The notes under the pieces were generated by a model. That model saw nothing but the letters and a program-made list of their open reading frames with translations. It was not told where the DNA came from and ran no database searches. DNA of 64,000 bases from Agapetus fuscipes (Eukaryota > Arthropoda > Insecta > Trichoptera > Glossosomatidae), in the NCBI GenBank assembly GCA_951799405.1, contig OX637344.1, forward strand, positions 2,170,001 through 2,234,000, read 5' to 3'. Positions 11,062 through 20,769 of the stretch are shown in pieces; the first letter of the stretch is position 1, and every line of letters starts with the position of its first letter. The translations under genes and the position numbers were made by a program.

Positions 11062-12090
11062 AAACGTTATATTTTTTTAATATCCCTGAAAAAACTATTA
11101 AAGGTAGACACGCTAATTCAATGGGTGGGTGACATAGCTCTGAAGAAGTTGCACAGTGATTTGTAACGAAACGTTAACTATACCAACTGGCAAAACCATG
11201 GAACGTGGTCAAGATTCTGGAGAAGAATTTCTAGAATCTGATCCTGACTACGAAAACTGAAAATCATTGAAAACTTCATGGATGTAAAAAATGAAAGTAA
11301 TATCATTAATTTTTTTAATTTTTTTAATAAAATAAGATTTACATTTTTTTTTCATTATATTTAGTAAAAAGAAAACAATCATTTAACAATAAAAATGTTT
11401 TAGAATTACGTCATGTGGAAATTAAATTTATAATTATAACTACACTTTTATTGTGAAAAACTATTAAAAAATAATTAAAGTTAGTAATTACTTTAATGGA
11501 AAAGTATTAAAATTCCTAACTGTTTTTTTAATAATTATTTTTACGATTCTAGGGAGATTTGTTTTATTGATTTTAATTAAATCTTATTATGTTTTGTGTT
11601 TATGAACATTATTGCTCCACTCTAATGAAAAAAAAACATTAACGTGAGTATCGGAAATTACACCTTATGCAGCGATCAAATAAAGACCATTTTTGCATGC
11701 TGTTTAATATTAAACGATTACGATAATTTAACCTAGTTGCCTAACTGAAACATGCTGTGAAAAAAATCCAATTTTTTATCAAAAAACAACCAAAATAAAA
11801 AATGATTTTTTTTTAATTTTGACAGATTTATTATTTTTATCTCTGACGTCACAAAAGTTAAGTGGGCACACTCTTTTTAAGATTTGAATTTTTATTCTTT
11901 CTAGTTTCTACGTAGGTATGCTTACCATCGGAGTTGGCAAATTTTGATGTGTTTCGTCAACATCTTGGTACAATGCATACAGTTCATGGTTGTACGTACT
12001 TCGCCAGACTTCGAGAAAAACACTTTAACAGTACGAAAATTATTAAAAATTATAAAAAAAAAAATAGATTGAATTCTAGAAAATATAACT
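11062..12090. other. AT-rich DNA, no gene seen
   Basis: No repeat family or coding region recognised. Includes a short patch (11120-11260) with slightly higher GC. Confidence 0.5.
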
Positions 12091-12283
12091 GTACCCTGAG
12101 TAGGTACGAGTTGCAAAACTTGAGAAAAGTAAAGTTTACGGAAAGTATTAAAGAGTGGTTTTCCCCAAAATCTGCCGTTTTTGTTTGTTTGAACTTGATT
12201 TTCTTCATCACTGTAACTCTTTTGCTAAGACCATAAAGTGTAAGAAACAAAAACTGCAGATTTTGGGAAAAATCACTCTTTAA
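12091..12283 (+). mobile_element. MITE gamma, right end truncated
   Basis: The left terminal repeat starts GTACCCTGAG, then ACGAGTTGCAAAACTTGAG and GTAAAGTTTACGGAAAGTAT. The interior (GAACTTGATTTTCTTCATC, CTTTTGCTAAGACCATAAAG) matches 58434-58672. The right repeat is cut after AATCACTCTTTAA. Confidence 0.85.
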
Positions 12284-13113
12284 GGGTGCGCTCCACGCAT
12301 ATTCAAGATTTTTTTTTTTAAAGTATGTTTTCATTTATTTTTTTAGAGCATCATTAAGACATAAATTAATATTTCAAAAAATTACGTAAGATTAATCAAC
12401 ATTTAAACTATATATCATATTTTTTTCAAAAGTCAAATAAATTATTTACGTATATAAATCAAAGCTTAATCTGGACTTGTTTTTGCTAGTTGCGGAAAGA
12501 GCTTTGCTAAAAAGCATATCCTCCAAAAACAAAAAAAAAATCTTAATTTTTTCTATGATAGAATAATTTTAAAAGAGTTTGTTGAAGGCATGATCAGATT
12601 ACTTTTTTGAAATTTGATATTGTTTCCATTATTTTACCTTTTGAATATTGCAAAATTTCTTTTTTTTTTGTATTTTTCGTACACGTTTTTTTCCGACATT
12701 CAATGTTTAAAAAAAAAAATGAAAAAAATCCCATGTAGATAAAGTCTTTTTTAAACCTATAACAACAAAACAAATGGTCAAAATATTTTTTTTCATGGAT
12801 TTTTTCCTTATTTCGCAAACCTTTAAAATTCTGTTCAAAATGAATCAGTCTCCCTTTGTTCTTCAAGGGGCTCGGACGTGGGATCTGTGCCGCTTGCTTG
12901 TCCAACCTCTCTACCGCACGGTACTTCTCCCTCACACACGCAGAGCATATGGGTTAAAGACAACGTGTATTACAAAAACTATCTCCTCGTCTGCTGCGAT
13001 ACGAGCGTAAAAAAATACGAATAAATATTGAAAATAATACATTAAAACTTTGAAGTCGGAAAATTTTCTTTCTTTTATTAGTATTGTTTGTAACAAAACG
13101 GTTCAAAACGCAC
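12284..13113. other. AT-rich DNA with a possible old SINE patch
   Basis: No gene seen. On the minus strand 12850-12945 has a tRNA-like flavour (GGTAGAGAGGTTGG), but its B box is not convincing. Confidence 0.4.
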
Positions 13114-13348
13114 ATCTAAATCTAAGTTGCAAATATATGTATCATTTCAGATTCATATTAAATGCATTCCCACAAGCAGACACGCATAATTTTACGCTCA
13201 CACATGCCGCATATGGACCTACAGTATAAAAAACCCAATCTCAAATGAACATAAGCCCTGCAATTCTTGCCGACCTTCCCTGAAACAGGGGTGACTAATT
13301 GGAAAAGTAAACCATTTTTTACAGTATGGGTGGTCAGCCTCATACCAA
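13114..13348 (-). mobile_element. LINE A copy split by a SINE, left part
   Basis: Minus-strand tail with AGATT-type end at 13114, open to CAGCCTCATACCAA at 13348. The missing 5' end (ACCTATAAGTCAAGGAAT) resumes at 13772, so the 5S-SINE2 between them is younger than this LINE copy. Confidence 0.9.
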
Positions 13349-13771
13349 ATAATAATAATAATATTAGGATGATTTATTTGGTGAGCGCTGTTTTTGTGTG
13401 TATCACACCTGAAGAGCCCTCTGCGAGCTTGGTCGTCGCTGTAGAAAGCGCCAATTCTCAAGCAAGACCCAGTTGTAAGGTTGGATGGACCTTTCAGCGA
13501 CCGGTCTTTGGTAAAGGTTTATGAATTTTTCGACTCAGCGAAGAGCACATTCGAAAGCACACTGGTATATTTTTTGTGCTCCGCCGGGATTCGAATCCAC
13601 AACCTTCCATTAACGAGTCCGGATGGTTGCCACTGGACTACGGACCGGGGCAAGATGCCAACGACACGCGGTGTACCTGAGCGGTAACCCATCCAAGTAC
13701 TATCCGCGCCCAATGTTGCTTAACTTCGGTGATCTATGGGAACCGGTGCTTTCAACATGGTAACGTCGTTG
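13349..13771 (-). mobile_element. Chimeric 5S-tRNA SINE (5S-SINE2), full length
   Basis: Minus-strand order: a 115-nt 5S rRNA-like head (13657-13771), a short joint, a tRNA-like head with A box TAGTCCAGTGG and B box GGATTCGAATCC (about 13580-13650), the SINE2 body, and an ATT-repeat tail at 13349-13362. The 5S part keeps AAGTTAAGCAACATTGGG and TAGTACTTGGATGGG, matching the 5S internal control region. It is not a 5S gene because it reads directly into the SINE. It is inserted inside a LINE A tail. Dual pol III promoters are an inference from the sequence. Confidence 0.85.
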
Positions 13772-13792
13772 ACCTATAAGTCAAGGAATTTA
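13772..13792 (-). mobile_element. LINE A copy split by a SINE, right part
   Basis: Carries the first bases of the LINE A tail (reverse complement of TTCCTTGACTTATAGGT). It completes the copy begun at 13114. Confidence 0.85.
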
Positions 13793-13957
13793 TTTTTTAC
13801 ACATAGGTCTAATAAATTTACAGTATGGGTTACTTGATTAGTACGTTTATTAATTTATTTAATAAAAAATATTAAAACTGAATAAAAAGTTGATATGCGA
13901 AAAAAAGTGTTTTTTTTTTGCTCCTGGCGAGAAATTGAATTTTATTTATTGGTAAAA

Positions 13958-14254
13958 TTGACCGGTCCGTAGTTCAAATGGTAACGCTTCGGACTCGTAA
14001 CTCGAAGGTTGTGGGCTCAAATCCCGGCGAAGCACAAAAAATATACCATTTATATTTTCAAATTTGCTTTCGCTGGGTTGAAAAAATTCATAAACCTTTA
14101 CCAAAGACCGGTCATCAAAAGGTCCATCCAACCTTACAACAACTGGGTCTTGCTTAAGAATTGGCGATTTCTATAGCGACGACCAAGCTCGCAGAGGGCT
14201 CTTGAGGTGTGATTCACACAAAAACAGCGCTCACCAAATAAATCAGCCTATTTT
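13958..14254 (+). mobile_element. SINE2 copy, full length
   Basis: tRNA-like head TCCGTAGTTCAAATGGTAAC with B box GGGCTCAAATCCC. The body follows (TTTACCAAAGACCGGTCA, CAACTGGGTCTTGCTTAAG, AGCGACGACCAAGCTCG, GCTCTTGAGGTGTGATTCAC) and ends ACCAAATAAATCAGCC. No 5S head precedes it. Confidence 0.9.
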
Positions 14255-14282
14255 TTTTAAGCCTACAGCTCCACAGTAATAG

Positions 14283-14352
14283 GGGCTTTCTTGAGAATAG
14301 GTGCATTCCATAGCGACGGTAAAGTTCGGCTCTTGAGGAGTGTTTCGCATCA
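14283..14352 (+). mobile_element. SINE2 3' fragment
   Basis: A partial match to the distal SINE2 body (CTTGAGAATAGGTGC..., AGCGACGGTAAAG, GGCTCTTGAGGAGTG), between the full SINE2 and the dimer. Confidence 0.6.
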
Positions 14353-14361
14353 CCTTAGAAT

Positions 14362-14606
14362 AAACACAACTAAGCTGCACATATGGTGTAACTTCTTGCC
14401 TGCGTAAACCCCGAAAGGGTCGCATGTGGCGATTCGGGACCTATTTATTTTTACAGGTAAGGAGGCCGGCCTCACACCAACCAGTTTCAGTTGAAGTAGG
14501 GGTTTTCCAACCTCTGGCTGGTGGTCATTTCTTGTGAAGGCTGAGTAAACCTTGCGATTGAACCCTTGCTCTCGGCATGGAATGCAAGCATTTTACCAAT
14601 TGAGTG
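14362..14606 (-). mobile_element. SINE2-SINE1 dimer copy II: SINE1 part
   Basis: SINE1 body and most of its tRNA head on the minus strand. The segment between the B box and GGTTTACTCAGCC is deleted (about 55-60 bp relative to monomeric SINE1). The same deletion occurs in the dimer at 53966. The head is interrupted at 14606 by a plus-strand LINE A insertion and resumes at 14850. Confidence 0.85.
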
Positions 14607-14849
14607 ATTCCTTGATTTATAGGTTGGTATGAGGCTGACCACCCATACTGTGAAAAATGGTTCACTTTGCCAATGTGTCAGGGAAGGTCGACAAAAGTTG
14701 TGGGGCTTATGTTCATTTGAGGTTTGGATTTTATTTGTAAGTACACATTCAGCATTTGTAAGCGCGAACTTCACGTGTTGGTTTGTGGGCATACATCTGA
14801 GAGCTTTAAATGATTATATATCTTTGCAACTTAGATTATAGATTATAGA
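14606..14849 (+). mobile_element. LINE A copy inserted in a SINE head
   Basis: Starts GATTCCTTGATTTATAGG and ends GCAACTTAGATTATAGATTATAG. It lacks about 14 bp around the CACCCCTG block. The interrupted SINE1 head on both sides (ACCAATTGAG and GAGCTATCGACC) gives a probable GAG duplication at the target. Confidence 0.9.
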
Positions 14850-15308
14850 GCTATCGACCTTTTTACGAGCTTGGTCGTCGTCGCTACAAAGTGCCAATTC
14901 TCAAGCAAGACCTAGTTGCTGTAAGGCGGGATGGAGCTTTTGTTACCGGTCATGAGTAAAGGTTTATAAATTTTTCAACCCAGCGAAGAGCAAATATGAA
15001 AATAATAAATAATAATTGTTAATAAAGTAGCCATTTATTTGATGTCTATACATCTGTAATCAAAATTGCAAAGATATTTTAACATTTAAAGCTCATATCA
15101 AATGCATGCCCACAAACAAACACGTGTAGTTTGCGCTTCAATGCTGACTGTGTACCAACAAAAAAATACAAACCTCAAATGAACATACATATTACAACAC
15201 AACATAAATGCAACAAAATATAAATGGCATACTTGTTGTGCTCCGCCGGGATTCGAACCCACAAATTCCATTCAGAGTCCGAAATGTCACCACTGAACTA
15301 CGGACCGG
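14850..15308 (-). mobile_element. SINE2-SINE1 dimer copy II: junction and SINE2 part
   Basis: GAGCTATCGACC (start of the SINE1 head) is followed by the linker TTTTTAC, then AGCTTGGTCGTCGTCGCTAC, the SINE2 body end with an extra trinucleotide. The SINE2 tRNA head is at 15235-15308 (B box GGATTCGAACCC as seen on plus). A truncated LINE A lies inside at about 15049-15190. Confidence 0.85.
15049..15190 (-). mobile_element. LINE A fragment inside the SINE2 part
   Basis: AAAATTGCAAAGATAT, CTCATATCAAATGCATGCCC and CAAACCTCAAATGAACAT match the distal tail in reverse. The tail microsatellite and 5' half are missing. Confidence 0.8.
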
Positions 15309-15550
15309 TCATCACCAGAATAATTTCTATTATAAGGATTATGAAAAAAAAGACATTTTTTTGTGCAAAATATTTTACTATACTTTATTATAATATTTTT
15401 CTATTTGGTCGTCATTGTAATATTATGTCTTTCAATGGAAATAGGATAATATGTTAAACAATGGTTCTTTGTTCAAATTTTACCTACCCCCATAAAAAGG
15501 ATTCTCGATTTTTGAAAGACATTTTTCTATGACTTATGCTTACCAAGTGA
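15309..15550. other. No feature seen
   Basis: AT-rich spacer between the SINE dimer and the next LINE A copy. Confidence 0.5.
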
Positions 15551-15838
15551 TCTTATCTAAACTGCAAGGATATGTTACATTGGGGATTCACATTATATGC
15601 ATTCTCACAAGCAGACACGTACAAGTTCGCGCTTAAACATGCCGCATGTGTACCTACAATATAAAAACCCGTATTTCAAATGAACATAAGCCCTGTAACT
15701 CTTGTCGTCCTTCCCTGAAACAGGGGTGACATTGGCAAAGTGAACAATTTTTACAGCATGGGTGGTCAGCCGCATACCAACCTATAAGTTAAGGAATATA
15801 CACGACAAATTACATTTTTTAAATCAATTGTTAAAATT
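15551..15838 (-). mobile_element. LINE A 3'-end copy with extended 5' part
   Basis: Minus strand, with tail TCTTATCTAAACTGC at 15551. The 5' side reaches beyond CAACCTATAAGTTAAGGAAT into ACGACAAATTACATTTTTT, the extension also seen in the copies at 7019 and 29727. Confidence 0.9.
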
Positions 15839-15847
15839 TGGCCAAAC

Positions 15848-15932
15848 GCTATATTTTTTGTGCTCCGCTGGCATTCGAACCCGCAACCTTTCATTCAGAG
15901 TCCGAAGTGTTATCATTGGACTACGGACCGGT
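15848..15932 (-). mobile_element. SINE2 tRNA head, truncated copy
   Basis: TTTGTGCTCCGCTGGCATTC, GAACCCGCAACC and CATTGGACTACGGACCGG are the reverse complement of the SINE2 head. The body downstream of the head is absent. Confidence 0.8.
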
Positions 15933-15957
15933 TTGTTTTAAATAATATAAATTATAT

Positions 15958-16000
15958 TCCTTTGCACTCCGTGGGGATTCGAACCCACGACCCTTCATGT
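15958..16000 (-). mobile_element. tRNA-like SINE head scrap
   Basis: GGGGATTCGAACCCACGACC matches a B box region in reverse, adjacent to the previous head; too short to assign beyond a SINE2-like origin. Confidence 0.5.
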
Positions 16001-16304
16001 CAATTTATTTATTTTTAGATTGCCGCCTTTGATTCTATACGACTCATCTATAATAGACTTCAGGTAGAGTCTTTTGAATTACCAACAAAGAAATTAACAA
16101 TACATTAGTCCGACAAGTTAAGCTGATTCCTAGAAAACCCTGTCTACCTTAGGACTCATTTTGTTGACATAATGACTTGTGTTTATAGTTACTTGCAGAT
16201 TGTTTTTTTTTTTGTTTTCTGGTTTTTATTTGGTTGGCACTGTGTGACTGTATAGTGTATAGTCACAGATTTCATTTTTTAAAAAAGAAAAATATATTTT
16301 TTTC

Positions 16305-16631
16305 CGGTCGATAGCTCAGTTGGTAGAGTGCTCGCATACTACCCCGTGAGCTCGGGTTCGAATCCCACCGAGGAGGGTGTCAGAAATGATTTCCTATTTC
16401 GGTGTTTATTTCAAACCCCAAAATAAAAATACCGGCAAGGTTTACTCAGCCTTCACAAGAAATGAGTATCAGCCCCCTCGGGAGCTGAGAAACCCCTACT
16501 TCAACTGAAGTGGTTGGCGTAAGGCCGGCCCCCTTACCTGTAAAAATAAATAGGTTCAACTCGCCACATGCGACCCCTTCGGGGATAACGCGGCAAGAAG
16601 TCACACTATATATGTAGCTTAGTTGCGTTTT
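16305..16631 (+). mobile_element. SINE1 copy, full length
   Basis: Starts GGTCGATAGCTCAGTTGGTA, with B box GGGTTCGAATCCCACC. It continues through the GTGTCAGAAATGATTTCC segment, CGGCAAGGTTTACTCAGCC, GGCGTAAGGCCGGCCCCC and GACCCCTTCGGGGATAACG, and ends TGTAGCTTAGTTGCGTTTT. A good reference copy for the family. Confidence 0.92.
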
Positions 16632-16737
16632 AATCCAATCTAATCTATATCAATAGGTACAAAATATTTTATTATGTATTTATCTACTTTTAATTAGTTA
16701 CTCTATTCAAATGTCACTATGAAATATGTAATATAAT

Positions 16738-16950
16738 GTCGGTGCTATAGCCGGGGGGATCGAGTCAGGTTATTTGGAACCGGATAACGCTGGTTCGAAT
16801 CCCGCGCCGATAACTTCGACCCTGGTTCAACAGATGCCGTTGCATGCACACAAGCTTCTGTTTTCGCATGAAGACAACTGGCCAGGTAAAATAGGTTGGT
16901 GGATTGCATTCCTTTCCACAAATCTATTTAAAAAAAAAAAAAAAAAAATA
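16738..16950 (+). mobile_element. SINE3 copy with poly-A tail
   Basis: tRNA-like head with A box region TATAGCCGGGGGGATCG and B box TGGTTCGAATCCCGC. The body contains CCTGGTTCAACAGATGCCG and GACAACTGGCCAGGTAAAAT, and ends at an 18-nt A run. The head resembles a class II (Leu/Ser-type) tRNA. Related copies: 30293 (+) and 59108 (-). Confidence 0.85.
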
Positions 16951-17039
16951 CTACAGTAGCCATTTATAAAAGTTCAAAATATCTCAAATTCATAAACCTA
17001 CCTGCTTACATTTTCGGGATAAAAATAAGTACAAAGTGG

Positions 17040-17150
17040 AAATTATGGGAAGAAGCAATGGATATAAATGAACTGAGATCAGTATGTAAGGATAGAAAAA
17101 AGTAGAGGAGACTTTTCTAGAGGCTCAGGCCACAATTAATGTAAAGACGA
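17040..17150 (+). pseudogene. LINE C C-terminal trace
   Basis: A short frame reads WEEAMDINELRSVCKDRKK before a stop, and out of frame continues as a plausible R-R-L-EAQATINVKTKAL end. CKDRKK matches the conserved end block of LINE A and B, but the surrounding residues differ. It is a third, related LINE, present only as a 3' scrap ahead of a T run. Confidence 0.5.
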
Positions 17151-17198
17151 AAGCGTTATATTTTTTTTTTTTTTTTAAGAAATCCTGTCCTATAGTCC

Positions 17199-17530
17199 GG
17201 TCGATAGCTCAGGTGGTAGAGTGCTTGCATTCCATGCCGAAAGCTCGGGTTCGAATCCCACCGTGGGTGTCAGAAATGATTTCCCGTTTTGGTGTTTATT
17301 TCAAACCCCAAAATAAAATACCGGCAAGGTTTACTCAGCCTTCACAAAAAAATGAGTACCAGCACTCTCGGGAGTTGGGAAACCCCACTTCAACTAAAAG
17401 TTGTTGGTGTAAGGCCGGTCCCCTTACCTGTATAAATAAATAGGTCCCGAATGGCCACATGTGACCCCTTCGGGGATAACACAGGCAAGAAGTTACACTA
17501 TATGTGTAGCTTAGTTGCGTTTTTTTTTTG
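17199..17530 (+). mobile_element. SINE1 copy, full length
   Basis: GGTCGATAGCTCAGGTGGTA head, B box GGGTTCGAATCCCACC, complete body, GTGTAGCTTAGTTGCG end followed by a T run. Confidence 0.92.
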
Positions 17531-17758
17531 CGTGATGGGAGATCCACAAAAGTCGTATGTAAAAAAAAATCTTCAAACGGCAATAGCAAGTCGAGCATAT
17601 TTTGTGGGGCTAAATCCATACGGTCTGAGGCGAAAGGGGATGGGGGGAAACGGGTCGCAACTTTGACAGCTTTCGGCGCGGTGCAACATGAGAGCGCCCC
17701 CTTAATACTTTCCGTAAACTTTACTTTACTCAAATTTTGCAATTCGTACTAAGCGTAC
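17531..17758 (+). mobile_element. GC-rich segment ending in a gamma terminal repeat
   Basis: 17700-17758 is the right terminal repeat of MITE gamma (CTTAATACTTTCCGTAAAC ... TTTTGCAATTCGTACTAAG). The sequence before it (17540-17699) is GC-rich, unlike the gamma interior, and includes GGGGATGGGGGGAAACGGG. It may be part of a longer gamma-related transposon or an unrelated segment next to a gamma end. Confidence 0.5.
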
Positions 17759-18176
17759 AGTACTTAAAAAATGTTATTTTCTGTGAAATATTTTATTTCA
17801 AACTGGTTGAAAATTCATTGTTTCTTCATTGATCGAGATGCTGTTATAGTATTTACTTAGTCGAGGAATAAAGAAAATGATGATGGTGAAGCATTGGAGT
17901 GGTCATTGAGATAATGTGAATGAAACATCTGAGACTGTGACTCATGATTCATAAAGGATGCTGTGAGAATAAAAGAATCCACTTTGAATAGATAATTATA
18001 TTAGATATTTATTATTATTCCGCTGAGAGTATAATAATTATATGAAGTGCCCATCTTAGAATGTAATTTTATCTTCATATAAAAGTTTTAAGTTTGTAAA
18101 GGGAATTCATTCAGGTGTTAGTCTTCCGTTTTTTTATCATTCATTAAACCACCTTTTCCCTTTTTTATCTTCTGAA
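17759..18176. other. AT-rich DNA, no gene seen
   Basis: No repeat or coding signal recognised. Confidence 0.5.
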
Positions 18177-18345
18177 GGTTGGTATGAGGTACCATCTATT
18201 CGTAAAGTTCACCATGAAATGGTGACTGCAGTTGCAGGGATTATGTTCATTTGAATTGTGTTTTTACATTATTCTAAAGTTAAATACGCATGCGGAAATT
18301 GTAAGTCCGAACTTACACGTACTCTGCTTGTGAGCATGCATTCAA
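18177..18345 (+). mobile_element. LINE A 3'-end fragment, diverged
   Basis: GGTTGGTATGAGG start, CAGTTGCAGGGATTATGTTC, and CTGCTTGTGAGCATGCATTC. The block between is shortened and the AGATT tail is lost. Confidence 0.7.
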
Positions 18346-18383
18346 TATGAATAAGTATGTTGATATATTATTGTAATGAGAAT

Positions 18384-18690
18384 ATGAGAATGAAAATACA
18401 AAAAGACACGATGAGATGGTTCGGACATCTTGAAAGAATGGATGATGAACGACTAACGAAGAAGTGTACAGAAGAAATCGTGAAAGGGAAAGACCAAGGA
18501 AATAATGGATAGACCAAATAGGGGAGATTGCAAAGGAGCGGAACCTGCAGAACGAGAATAAGAAAAGAGTATTTACGAGGAAAGTGTTGAAGAGATGGAA
18601 AAGATTGGCGAGGACAGTTAAAAGTGGATACGCATCTGTAGAGGTATCGGCCACCCCTAGTGAAACGGTAGTACAGTACAGTCTTACGTG
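18384..18690 (+). pseudogene. LINE B C-terminal remnant, frameshifted
   Basis: Conceptual reading in shifting frames gives TMRWFGHLERMDDERLTKK, a decayed R-RPRKQW-DQIGEIA segment, then a C-terminal stretch ending near EVSATPSE and the LINE B 3' sequence GGCCACCCCTAGTG. Several stops and at least one frameshift separate the parts. It is about 100 codons shorter than the fragment at 47256-47840. Confidence 0.75.
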
Positions 18691-19088
18691 TCAAAATTTA
18701 ACATTAATTTTTATGAAAAAAAAAATATTACATTATGACATTTCTTGTATTTTTTCTTGAACAAAGAGTGTTCAAAAGCAAATATTTTGACACTTTAAAT
18801 TTTTAATCAATCCCTGTGATTCAGAGACAAATATTTGGACTATTCAAATGTCTACACTAATTACTTGTTCGCTTGTACTTTAATTAATTATTTCCTTGGT
18901 AGGTACATTCTTTTGTTTGTGGACGCGTCATTCTTTACCCAAAGTCAACGACCAGGCTTAATCAATGCATTGTACTCTGTTAATGCAGCGTTTAACCTTT
19001 AATTTGGGCAATTAATCACTGTCTATGAATAAGGTATTTTGATTATTTTTAAATAGTTTTTAAAAGTAGTTTTTTGTGTTTTTGAATT
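18691..19088. other. AT-rich DNA, no gene seen
   Basis: ATCACTGTCTATGAATAAGG at 19017 has a partial echo at 51386; otherwise nothing recognised. Confidence 0.45.
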
Positions 19089-19370
19089 CCAGCTTATAGC
19101 TCAGTTGGTAAAATGCTTGCAATCAGCGCCTGATGGCTAGGATTCGATTCCCAACCAAGGGTGTCAGAAATGCGTTCCGGTTTCGGTGTTTATTAATTCA
19201 AACCCGAAACAAAAATGTCGGCAAGGTTGATTCAGCCTTCGGAATAAGTTAGAATTAACCCCGTCGAAAGCTCGGAAAATCCCACTTGAAGTTACGTCGT
19301 TGGCGTAAAGCTTGCTACCTTTCCTGTGAAAATAAATAGGTCCAACACACCACACGCGACCCCCCGATAG
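19089..19370 (+). mobile_element. SINE1 copy, diverged, first of a tandem pair
   Basis: TTATAGCTCAGTTGGTAAAA head and GGATTCGATTCCC B box. The body runs through CGGCAAGGTTGATTCAGCC, but stops at CACACGCGACC, about 60 bp short of the normal end. The next SINE1 head starts directly at this point. Confidence 0.85.
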
Positions 19371-19640
19371 CTCGGTTGGTAGAGTGCTTGCGTTCCATGC
19401 CGAGAGCTCGGGTTCGAATCCCACCGAGGGTGTCGGAAATGACTTCCCATTTCGGTGTTTATTTGAAACCAAAAACAAAATATACTGGAAAAGTTTACTC
19501 AGCCTTCACAAGCAATGAGTACCAGACCCCTTCGGAAGCTCGGAAAACCCCAATTCAAGTTAAGTCTTTAGCGTAAGGTCAGCTACCTTACCTTTGAAAA
19601 TAAATAGATTCCAAACGCCCCAAGCCACTCTTTGTTGTCA
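19371..19640 (+). mobile_element. SINE1 copy, second of a tandem pair
   Basis: CGATAGCTCGGTTGGTAGAG head and GGGTTCGAATCCCACC B box. The body ends around AACGCCCCAAGCCAC. It is fused directly to the truncated upstream copy. Confidence 0.88.
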
Positions 19641-20027
19641 TACTCCGGGGGCAACGTGCGACATAATATCTAATGTTCAATTTTTTTTTATCGCTTTTTA
19701 GAAAACGGAAGGACCTTCCACCACGTGATAAAAATAAAGTTTTGAATGAGCGTTTCCGATCTTCAGTTTATCGTAGGTATTCATAATGTTTTTTAATCAA
19801 GAGTTGATTTAATTTTTTTGTATGTCATTTGAATATTTCCGATTTCAAATTTATCAGCTAATCAATCACTGTGCATAACGTATTTTAATCATATCCAAAA
19901 AGGGGCTTAATCCAGAGATGATCTTTGTCTACTGTATGGAAAACGTTTGTTTTATTTGTGTTGATCTTTGTTTCTGGGTTACATTCCTTTGTGACTAATT
20001 ACTAGCAACAATGGGACGACATTACGT
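19641..20027. other. AT-rich DNA, no gene seen
   Basis: Spacer between the SINE1 pair and MITE kappa, with no recognised feature. Confidence 0.5.
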
Positions 20028-20557
20028 CCCCCCAGTGCTTGTTTGGCTTATCTAACATTCGATTCAAATATGGCATATTCATGAAATTGTCTTAGCAACC
20101 ATTAAACACGATAATGTAAAAGTTGTTTTAAATATTTTTAAAATCAATTTCCGACATTCATAAGACACATTGGTCCAGTATCTACACATGCAAACATTGG
20201 TTTGGTCAGGTCCGCAGTCTAGTGGTTAACACTTTGGACTCGTGATTGGAAGGCAGTGTGTTCAAATCCCAGGGAAGCATGAAAAAATATTGCATTATTA
20301 CCATAATCTTGCCACCATAAGTCGCATTACACTAACTGGGTCTTGCTTGAGAATTAGCGCTTTCAACAGCGACGACCAAGCTTGCACAGGGCCCTTAAGG
20401 TGTTATTCACACAAAAGCATCACTCACCAAATAAATCAGCCAAATATTATTATTATTATTGCTAGCTCAGATTGTGTAGAATGTGATTCTTAAGACAATT
20501 TCATTGAAAGGTCATCTTTTAATGAAATGGTAGATAAGCCAAAGCAGCACTGGGGGG
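20028..20557. mobile_element. MITE kappa carrying an inserted SINE2
   Basis: Left arm CCCCCAGTGCTTGTTTGGC with TTATCTAACATTCG. The right arm is the inverse (TAGATAAGCCAAAGCAGCAC, then TGGGGGG). Removing the SINE2 at 20205-20460 restores a plausible element of about 275 bp. A related partial copy is at 57848-58030. Confidence 0.75.
20205..20460 (+). mobile_element. SINE2 copy inside MITE kappa
   Basis: Head TCCGCAGTCTAGTGGTTAAC with B box GTTCAAATCCC. Part of the mid-body is diverged. The end has AACTGGGTCTTGCTTGAG, AGCGACGACCAAGC and an ATT-repeat tail at 20446-20460. Confidence 0.88.
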
Positions 20558-20732
20558 TGACTTGACGTAGGCAATTATCACAAACGAGCATTGTCTTTGT
20601 GTCGTTATCCACCCGCAGTGGAAAAGTCATTAATCAAACAGACAGTTGCTCACCTAAACATTTGAATATAGCATTAATTTAAAATAAATTAAAATCAACA
20701 AACATTTGAATAGAAAAAATTCTCAACGATTC

Positions 20733-20769
20733 TTAGGCCCGGTATTTTCAACGTTAGCATAGCGACTTC
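20733..20769 (+). mobile_element. MITE zeta, left end only
   Basis: TAGGCCCGGTATTTTCAACG followed by TTAGCATAGCGACTT. The element is cut at about 20770 by a LINE A insertion and its right half is not found downstream. Confidence 0.7.

Noticed and set aside
13657..13771. 5S rRNA gene
   Set aside because: Although the internal promoter is well kept, it runs directly into a SINE tRNA head and has no terminator T run at its 3' end.
16305..16380. tRNA gene
   Set aside because: A and B boxes are good but acceptor and anticodon stems do not pair and the SINE1 body follows.
17335..17742. 135-codon minus-strand frame
   Set aside because: It is the reverse reading of a SINE1 plus the gamma-like segment.
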